A DNA stretch of 27,457 bases from an uncultured Clostridia bacterium (lineage in GTDB: Bacteria; Bacillota; Clostridia; Christensenellales; Aristaeellaceae), in contig CAKTTL010000032.1 in the NCBI GenBank assembly GCA_934615235.1, forward strand, positions 1 through 27,457. The letters are read 5' to 3'. Numbering within the stretch: the first letter of the stretch is position 1; every line of letters begins with the position of its first letter. The position numbers and the translations under genes were made by a program. Below the pieces are notes generated by a model that did not search any database, was not told the origin of the DNA, and saw nothing but the letters and a program-made list of their open reading frames with translations. Shown here piece after piece: positions 15,458 to 22,600 of the stretch.

Positions 15458-16919
15458 TGAGCTGAAATCCTATCTATGGGAATCGGCGGTTTTTCTGCGC
15501 ACTAGCATAGATGCAGGCGCATACAAGCAGTATATTTTTCCGCTTCTGTTCTTCAAACGCATTTGCGATGTCTACGATGAAGAAACGCAGAAAGCCGTCG
15601 CTGAATACGGCGACGATATCGAGCTTTATCCTGAACGGGAATTACACACGTTCATTGTGCCCAAGGGCCATCACTGGAACGACGTCCGACAGGTAACCGA
15701 GGATGTCGGCGCAGCCATCGTTACAGCTTTCCGCGAAATCGAAAAGGCCAACGGCGAAAAAATGACAGGCGTATTTGGCGATGGCGCATGGACGAACAAG
15801 AATCGTTTGCCGGATCGGCTGCTTAAAGATCTGCTGGAGCATTTTTCCTCCAAGACGTTGTCACTCGAAAATTGTCCGGAGGACGAACTTGGACAGGGCT
15901 ATGAGTATCTAATCAAGCAATTTGCCGATGATAGCGGCCATACGGCACAGGAATTCTATACCAACCGAACCGTCGTGCATCTGATGACAGAACTACTCAA
16001 GCCGCAATCCGGAGAATCGGTTTACGATCCCACTTGCGGCAGCGCAGGTATGCTCATTTCCTGCATCGCCTATCTGAAAGCGCAGGGAAAGGAATGGCGC
16101 AATCTGCATCTGTATGGTCAGGAAATCAATCAGCTGACAAGCGCCATCGGCAGAATGAATCTGTTCCTTCATGGCATCGAAGATTTCCATATCGTTAATG
16201 ATGATACGCTGAAAAATCCTGCGTTCATCGAGGGCGGCACTTTGAAGCAGTTTGATCTTGTGCTGGCCAATCCGCCGTATTCCATCAAGCAGTGGGATCG
16301 TGGTGCCTTCGAGAATGATAAGTATGGTCGCAACTTCCTCGGTACACCGCCGCAGGGACGAGCCGATTATGCTTTCTTCCAGCATATTCTTAAGAGCCTG
16401 AAAACCGGCAGCGGAAGATGTGCAATTCTATTTCCGCATGGCATCCTCTTTCGTAATGAGGAAAAAGAAATGCGGAAGAAGCTTGTTCAAAGCGATATGA
16501 TTGAATGTGTCATTGGTTTGGGGGCAAACTTGTTCTTTAACGCATCAATGGAAGCGTGCATTGTCATTTGTCGCACGGAAAAGTGCCCGGAACGTCGTGA
16601 AAAGGTTTTGTTTATAAATGCAGTCAAAGAGGTCACACGCAAAAATGCTCAGAGCTATCTTGAAGAGGTGCATATTAATCACATCAAGACCGCATATGAG
16701 CACTATGCCGAGGAAGAACACTATGCAAAAGTGGCAACTATAGCTGACATTTCTGAGCATGACTATTCACTAAACATCGCCCTGTATGTACGAAATGAAA
16801 TGGAAATCGCACCGATTCTTCCAATAGAAGAATGCGCAGAGGACTGGTATATACAAAGTCTTTCTTTGCAGGAAGAAATGGGGCGTCTGGTTGAAATGTT
16901 ACCGAAGGAGGCTGAGTGA
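15435..16919 (+). CDS. hsdM: Type I methyltransferase subunit HsdM (second copy)
   Basis: A 494-aa HsdM in normal family size and order: N-terminal helical domain (ELKSYLWESAVFLRTSID, then YIFPLLFFKRICDVYDEE), SAM-binding motif I DPTCGSAGML (198-207) and catalytic NPPY (279-282). It is clearly homologous to the HsdM half of the upstream fusion but quite diverged (NPPY against NPPF, TCGSAG against ACGTGG), so it is not a recent duplicate. Its ATG lies 23 bases inside the upstream gene, after GGAGG, and its TGA is one base before the hsdS start. With HsdS it would form the methyltransferase; the two HsdM proteins may make a heterodimer around one HsdS. Confidence 0.93.
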   Translation: MSNRITIDELKSYLWESAVFLRTSIDAGAYKQYIFPLLFFKRICDVYDEETQKAVAEYGDDIELYPERELHTFIVPKGHHWNDVRQVTEDVGAAIVTAFREIEKANGEKMTGVFGDGAWTNKNRLPDRLLKDLLEHFSSKTLSLENCPEDELGQGYEYLIKQFADDSGHTAQEFYTNRTVVHLMTELLKPQSGESVYDPTCGSAGMLISCIAYLKAQGKEWRNLHLYGQEINQLTSAIGRMNLFLHGIEDFHIVNDDTLKNPAFIEGGTLKQFDLVLANPPYSIKQWDRGAFENDKYGRNFLGTPPQGRADYAFFQHILKSLKTGSGRCAILFPHGILFRNEEKEMRKKLVQSDMIECVIGLGANLFFNASMEACIVICRTEKCPERREKVLFINAVKEVTRKNAQSYLEEVHINHIKTAYEHYAEEEHYAKVATIADISEHDYSLNIALYVRNEMEIAPILPIEECAEDWYIQSLSLQEEMGRLVEMLPKEAE

Positions 16920-16920
16920 T

Positions 16921-18045
16921 ATGCCGCGTGTAAAACTCGGAGATGTAGCGCGCGAATATAAAGCAATCAGTAAAGAAAACACAGGAATGCCTATCGTCGG
17001 CCTGGAGCATTTGACGCCAGGTGATATTACGCTGAGCCAGTGGGACGAAGGCATTGAGACCACTTTTACCAAAGCATTCAAGAAAGGACAGATGTTATTT
17101 GGCCGACGCAGAGCTTATTTGAAAAAAGCAGCACTGGCTCCCTTTGATGGAGTCTGCTCCGGTGATATAATTGTCATTGAGGCAATTCCGGAAAGAATCG
17201 ATCCCGCGCTGCTTCCATTTATCATCCAGAGCGATCTCCTATTTGATTTTGCTGTCGGAAATTCCGCCGGTTCTCTATCCCCGCGCGTTAAATGGGAAAG
17301 CCTGCGAGAGTATGAATTCGAATTGCCCGAAATGGGCGAACAGGAAAAGCTCGTTCAGCTTTTAGAAGCAGCATATCAGGCTAAAAAGAGCTATCAGGTC
17401 CTGTTGAATGCAACAGATAACTTGGTGAAATCGCAATTTATCGAGATGTTTGGTAGTTTGGGTACAGACGAAAAGGGATGGGGACTAACAACTCTGGGTA
17501 AGTGCTGTGAGCTTAATCCAAAACGACCAAAGGATATCGATGATGAACTGTGGGTCTCATTTGTACCGATGCCAGCCGTATCTGAAGACGGCCGGTTAAG
17601 CGCATCAGAAATGAAGCAATACGCGGAAGTAAAGAAAGGGTTTACATATTTTGCCGAAAACGATGTCTTATTTGCCAAGATTACTCCTTGTATGGAAAAC
17701 GGAAAGGGCTGTGTTGCAGAAGGCTTATCCAATGGTATTGGTGCTGGCTCTACTGAGTTTCATGTGCTCAGGCCGATAGCAGGCAAGTCAAATCCATTCT
17801 GGCTTTATATCTTGACAATGCATGATGCATTTCGATCTGCCGCACGACAGTCCATGACGGGAACTGGTGGACAGCTCCGGGTACCAATAAGTTTCCTGGA
17901 TGATTACCCGATAACCCTGCCTCCGGTTGAATTACAAGAGGAGTTCGAGCAGATGGTACGACAGAGCGACAAATCAAAATTTGAACTCAAACAGTCGATT
18001 GAGCGTATCGATAGCCTAATAAAGTCTCTGATTCAGCAGAGCTAA
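16921..18045 (+). CDS. hsdS: Type I specificity subunit HsdS (complete)
   Basis: A 374-aa DNA-recognition subunit with two target-recognition domains. TRD1 runs over about residues 1-140 (MPRVKLGDVA, then GRRRAYLKKAALAPFDG), followed by the central helix and the hinge VKSQFIEMFG (169-178). TRD2 follows (LTTLGKCCELNP onward) and the C-terminal helix VRQSDKSKFELKQSIERID ends in a normal stop. Each TRD reads one half of a bipartite site. It starts one base after the hsdM stop, with AAGGAGG upstream. The hinge codons contain the 13-bp repeat core that recurs in the downstream modules. This is the only HsdS here with both domains and an intact end, so it is probably the expressed copy. Confidence 0.92.
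   Translation: MPRVKLGDVAREYKAISKENTGMPIVGLEHLTPGDITLSQWDEGIETTFTKAFKKGQMLFGRRRAYLKKAALAPFDGVCSGDIIVIEAIPERIDPALLPFIIQSDLLFDFAVGNSAGSLSPRVKWESLREYEFELPEMGEQEKLVQLLEAAYQAKKSYQVLLNATDNLVKSQFIEMFGSLGTDEKGWGLTTLGKCCELNPKRPKDIDDELWVSFVPMPAVSEDGRLSASEMKQYAEVKKGFTYFAENDVLFAKITPCMENGKGCVAEGLSNGIGAGSTEFHVLRPIAGKSNPFWLYILTMHDAFRSAARQSMTGTGGQLRVPISFLDDYPITLPPVELQEEFEQMVRQSDKSKFELKQSIERIDSLIKSLIQQS
17431..17443 (+). repeat. Hinge repeat core, copy 1 (in hsdS)
   Basis: TCGCAATTTATCG, encoding the SQFI hinge of the complete hsdS. The flanks are GGTGAAA on the left and AGATGTTTGGT on the right. Confidence 0.85.
17959..17983 (+). repeat. HsdS C-terminal repeat, copy 1
   Basis: A 25-bp segment encoding RQSDKSKF, shared with 20729-20753 at 24 of 25 positions. 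The copies diverge directly after it: here a normal HsdS tail follows, there the reading frame leaves HsdS sequence. Confidence 0.75.
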
Positions 18046-18089
18046 CACAATTTGATGGTGCAGGAGGTTGGTAAAAGGAGATCTCTCGT

Positions 18090-19061
18090 ATGGACACTTC
18101 AACCATCCGCCTCATTGAAGAAAGAATGTCTGCTCATCTAGACACGAATCAGCAGAAGACCTTGCATGATACCCTCATTCAATGTTTTGCGGAGCAGGAA
18201 ATGCGGAAACGCGCAGATAGCAATCAGCATCTCGTTTCTGTATTTCTTGCCGCAAAGCGCGTAGAGGGCTGCTCTGAAAAAACGGTTCGTTATTACGATT
18301 CCACTATACGCAATGTTCTCGGTAGTGTTCAAAAAGAAATCAAGTCAATCACTACAGATGATCTGCGTATCTATCTCGACGAGTACCAGAAGCGCAGCAA
18401 TGCCAGCAAGGTGACTATAGACAATATCAGGCGCATTCTTTCCAGCTTTTTCGCATGGCTAGAGGATGAAGATTATATCGTCAAGAGCCCCGTTCGACGC
18501 ATTCACAAAGTAAAGACTTGCAAGACTGTCAAGGAAACCTATTCCGATGAGTCGCTCGAATTGATGCGCGACAATAGTGAATGCATACGCGATCTCGCCA
18601 TTATTGATATGCTGGCATCTACGGGAATGCGTGTGGGTGAGCTCGTGCGTTTGGATCGGAACGACATAGACTTTGAAAACCGGGAATGCATCGTTTTGGG
18701 CAAGGGCAACAAGCAGCGCAAGGTTTACTTCGATGCACGCACAAAAATTCATCTCCAAAGCTATCTCCGTGCCAGAGCCGATGAAAACGAGGCGCTCTTC
18801 GTTTCGCTTCAAAAGCCCTATGACCGTCTTCAGATCAGCGGTGTGGAAATTCGCCTGCGTGAATTGGGGCGCAAGCTGGAGATCAATAGGGTGCACCCGC
18901 ATAAATTCCGGCGCACATTGGCGACCATGGCCATTGACAAAGGAATGCCAATCGAACAAGTGCAGCAGCTTCTGGGACATCAGAGCGTGGATACCACGCT
19001 GCAATATGCCATGGTCAATCAGAATAACGTGAAATTGTCGCACCGACGATTCATTGGGTAA
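18090..19061 (+). CDS. Tyrosine recombinase (XerC/D-like)
   Basis: A 323-aa site-specific recombinase. An N-terminal SAM-like core-binding domain (about 45-130) is followed by the catalytic domain with every expected residue: R181 in STGMRVGEL, K205 in GKGNKQR, H271-x-x-R274 in HPHKFRR, H297 in LLGHQS and nucleophile Y306 in TTLQYAM. The start at 18090 follows AAAGGAG. It lies between the complete hsdS and the specificity modules, and the 13-bp repeat core begins five bases after its stop. Recombinases beside hsdS genes commonly shuffle specificity domains; that role is strongly suggested, though here the repeats are direct rather than inverted. Confidence 0.93.
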   Translation: MDTSTIRLIEERMSAHLDTNQQKTLHDTLIQCFAEQEMRKRADSNQHLVSVFLAAKRVEGCSEKTVRYYDSTIRNVLGSVQKEIKSITTDDLRIYLDEYQKRSNASKVTIDNIRRILSSFFAWLEDEDYIVKSPVRRIHKVKTCKTVKETYSDESLELMRDNSECIRDLAIIDMLASTGMRVGELVRLDRNDIDFENRECIVLGKGNKQRKVYFDARTKIHLQSYLRARADENEALFVSLQKPYDRLQISGVEIRLRELGRKLEINRVHPHKFRRTLATMAIDKGMPIEQVQQLLGHQSVDTTLQYAMVNQNNVKLSHRRFIG

Positions 19062-19066
19062 ACGAG

Positions 19067-19079
19067 TCGCAATTTATCG
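19067..19079 (+). repeat. Hinge repeat core, copy 2 (after recombinase)
   Basis: TCGCAATTTATCG in non-coding sequence five bases after the recombinase stop, flanked by ACGAG and CTCGT as a small dyad (19062-19066 with 19082-19086). A hinge-coding sequence outside any hsdS frame marks it as a recombination remnant or entry site. Confidence 0.85.
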
Positions 19080-19109
19080 ATCTCGTATACCCGATGGGAG
19101 GTGCCCTCT

Positions 19110-19673
19110 GTGCCTAAGTATCGTTTTTCGGAAATTGCATTCAACAGCACAGCAAAGAAAAAGCCAACGGAGGCAGACAAAGACACGTATATCGGTTTGG
19201 AACACCTGGATGCCGGCAACCTTGCGGTTACTCGCTGGGGGGCTGACGTGGCGCCTGTGGGCGAAAAGCTCATCATGAAAAGAGGGGATGTTCTTTTTGG
19301 AAAAAGGCGCGCCTATCAAAAAAAGGTAGCTATTGCGCCATTTGACGGTATTTTTTCGGCACACGGCATGGTACTTCGCCCTAACGAAAGCGTTGTAACT
19401 AAGGAGTACTTTCCGCTATTTCTTAGTTCAGATTATTTCCTCGATGAGGCAATTCGTATATCTGTGGGCTCTCTTTCGCCGACTATCAACTGGAAAGATT
19501 TGAAAGAATTGACCTTCAATATTCCGAATATTGATGAGCAAAAACGGATTACGCCTCTTGTATGGGCTGCGATTGAAGCGAAGAATGCATATAAAGCATT
19601 GCTGGAGCGTACTGACGATCTCGTAAAGTCGCAATTTATCGGGAAATCCTCTTTCTGTGAGGAGGAGGTATAA
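19110..19673 (+). CDS. hsdS: HsdS half-subunit, TRD cassette A
   Basis: A 187-aa protein with a single target-recognition domain. It starts at GTG 19110, eight bases after GGGAGG, and its N-terminus (PKYRFSEIAF) aligns with the start of the other HsdS proteins. It carries GKRRAYQKKVAIAPFDG and SVGSLSPTINW as in the first HsdS, then the central helix and hinge DDLVKSQFIG. Directly after the hinge repeat it leaves HsdS sequence and stops after nine residues (KSSFCEEEV) encoded by the leader of the next module. It has no second domain. It may be a storage cassette, or it may work as a homodimeric half-HsdS. Confidence 0.85.
   Translation: MPKYRFSEIAFNSTAKKKPTEADKDTYIGLEHLDAGNLAVTRWGADVAPVGEKLIMKRGDVLFGKRRAYQKKVAIAPFDGIFSAHGMVLRPNESVVTKEYFPLFLSSDYFLDEAIRISVGSLSPTINWKDLKELTFNIPNIDEQKRITPLVWAAIEAKNAYKALLERTDDLVKSQFIGKSSFCEEEV
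19629..19641 (+). repeat. Hinge repeat core, copy 3 (end of cassette A)
   Basis: TCGCAATTTATCG at the 3' end of cassette A, 562 bp after copy 2. The identity with copy 4 extends to 25 bp (CTCGTAAAG on the left, GGA on the right). The ribosome binding site of the next module follows within 30 bases. Confidence 0.9.
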
Positions 19674-22600
19674 TGGCAAGAGTGCGATTCGGCGATGTGG
19701 TAAAGGAAATCAAAATCAATATCGATAGAGCCGCAGACGACCATGAGTTTTACATAGCTGGTGAACACATGGAATCCGAAAACATCCACCTAACCAAGCG
19801 CGGATGTTTTGAGGGAAGCGATGTTGGCCCCGCGTTCATTCGTTTATTCCGTCCGGGACAAGTGCTGTATGGATCCCGGCGAACCTATCTGAAAAAGGTG
19901 GCCGTCGCAGATTTTGAAGGGATTACGTCTAATACCACGTTTGTTCTCGAGACAAAGGATCAGAATGTAATGATGCAGGAATTGCTGCCGTTCATTATGC
20001 TGAGTGATTCTTTCACCGAATACACCATCAAAAACTCTAAGGGGTCTACCAATCCGTATATCCTCTTCTCGGATCTTTGCGCATATGAATTTGAGTTGCC
20101 ACCTATTGAAGATCAGCGCGTTCTTGTCGAACGCCTGCTCGCCTGCGATAGAGCAAAAGAAGCATACAAGCGTCTTTTAGCAGCTACGGATGAACTCGTA
20201 AAGTCGCAATTTATCGGGATGTTTGGTGACCCGGTCTTAAACGAAAAGCAATGGCCCGTGGCGCAATTGAATGCTATCGCAGAAATTAGGATAGGACCAT
20301 TCGGATCACTTCTCCACAAAGAAGATTACATCGAAGGAGGTCATGCTCTGATCAATCCATCTCATATTGTCGATGGCTACATCGTGCCTGACGAGAAGCT
20401 CACTGTATCTGATGAGAAGTATGAAGAGCTGTCGGCATACAAACTTAAAAAAGGTGACGTTGTGCTTGGTAGACGTGGCGAAATGGGCCGCTGTGCAGTA
20501 GTTAATGAGGATGGCTTTTTGTGCGGTACGGGCAGTATGATTATTCGCCCATCTGGGAAAATGCAATCATATTTTCTCCAGAAAATGCTCTCCAGCCCGT
20601 CATACCGCGCTGTGATTGAAGGCAAGGCTGTTGGAGTGACAATGATGAATCTGAATGTGCCAATTGTTTCCTCACTGATGATTCCTTTGCTCCCGTCAGC
20701 TTTACAGGACGAGTATATAGCCTTCGTCCGACAGAGCGATAAATCAAAATTTGTCGTTCAAACTCTCAGGTCAAAAATTCCCGTTGCCAGCCATGACGTA
20801 TTGGTAAATCTATGGTATAATAAAGCCAGATTTGAAAAAACGGAGGAAAAAACGATGCCTGCGACCTTTAGCGAACAGCATGTTGAGGATATGGTCATTA
20901 AAGCCATTGAAAATAATGGCTGGGAATACATTCCTGCTGCCGAGCTTCCTCGGGCGGAATCTGACGTTCTGGTGGAATCGTATCTGCGTGAGGCATTGAT
21001 TCGTCTAAATCCATGTATTGCAGAAACACCGTCTCACGCTGATACTGTTATTTATAAACTTCGCGCGCTGATTTCTACCGTGCGTCCTCACGATCTGGTG
21101 ACGCAAAATGAACGCTTCAAAAAGCTGGTTTTTGAAGAAAACAGTTTCCCATTTGATAAAGATGGGCGCTCGATCAGTATTCGTTTTTTCGATTACGACA
21201 ATCTGGAAAACAATCGTTTTACTGTAACGAATCAGTGGATATATCCTCAGGCTGCAGGTGGAAAACGCCTGGATATAGTTCTGCTAATCAACGGCTTTCC
21301 AGTAGCCGTCGGCGAAATGAAGACGCCGGTACGTCCTGCCATAAGCTGGATGGATGGTGCAGGTGATATTCTAGATTATGAAAAATCCATTCCTCAGATG
21401 TTCGTCACCAATATCTTCAATTTTGCCACCGAGGGGAAATGTTTTCGCTATGGTTCCATTGGTGCGCCAGTAACGCTCTGGGGACCGTGGTATGCAGATA
21501 TTGCGCATGAGGAAGGCGATCTTTCGAAAGTGCAGGCAAGTATTGCCTCTATGACGCGAAAAGATATCATTCTGGATCTTTTCCGCTATTTCACGCTATT
21601 TTCCACTGACAAGCGAAACCGGAAAATCAAGATTGTCTGCCGCTATCAGCAATATGAAGGTGCAAATCTGATTATCAACCGCGTGAAGGCAGGTTATCCC
21701 AAAAAAGGCCTTATTTGGCATTTTCAGGGCAGTGGAAAATCTCTGCTGATGGTTTTCGCCGCGCAGAAGCTGCGCATGATGAAGGAACTGAACTCGCCCA
21801 CCGTGCTGATTGTAAATGATCGAATTGATCTGGCTGGCCAGATTTTCGGCACATTCTCTATGGCTGATGTGCCGAATCTCGTTCCTGCAGAAACAAACGA
21901 AGATCTGACCCGTCTTTTGAAAGCGGATACGCGCAAGGTCATTATCACCAAGATTTTTGAATTTGCACAGGCCAATGCACCTCTTAATTTGAGGGACAAT
22001 ATCATTGTCATGGTGGACGAAGCCCATCGAACGCAGGAAGGCGATCTGGGAGCACGTATGCGTATGGCATTGCCGAATGCGTTCTTCTTCGGTCTAACCG
22101 GAACACCCATCAATAAATTGGACAAAAACACCTTCGCTACATTCGGTGCTGCGGAAGATCGAACTGGCTATATGAGCCGCTATTCCTTTGCGGACTCGGT
22201 TAACGATCACGCTACGCTGCCTCTACATTTTGAACCTGTCCCGGTCAAACTACATGTAGATGAATCGGCTATTGATGAAGCCTTCAAAGCGCTCTCTGAT
22301 GAAGCTGGCCTCTCTGATGAAGAACGTTCAAAGGTAGCACAGCGTGTTCGCATGGCTGCCATTATGAAAGACCCGCGACGTATTCATGCCGTTTGCGAAC
22401 ATATTGCCGAACACTTTATGACGAAGGTAAATCCTAACGGCTTTAAAGCGCAAGTCGTTTGCTATGACCGTGAATGCTGTGTGCTGTATAAAAGGGAGCT
22501 TGACAAGCTGCTGGGCGAAACTACGTCCACAATTGTCATGGATACGAATAACGACAAGGCTGATGAATACAAGCAATGGCGGCGTACACGCGATGAGGAA

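Noticed and set aside
17431..20216. Classical invertible hsdS locus
   Set aside because: All hinge repeats and all hsdS modules are on the plus strand. Inversion needs inverted copies and none is in the window.
17431..20216. CRISPR array
   Set aside because: The repeats are only 13-25 bp, more than 500 bp apart, and lie in coding sequence.
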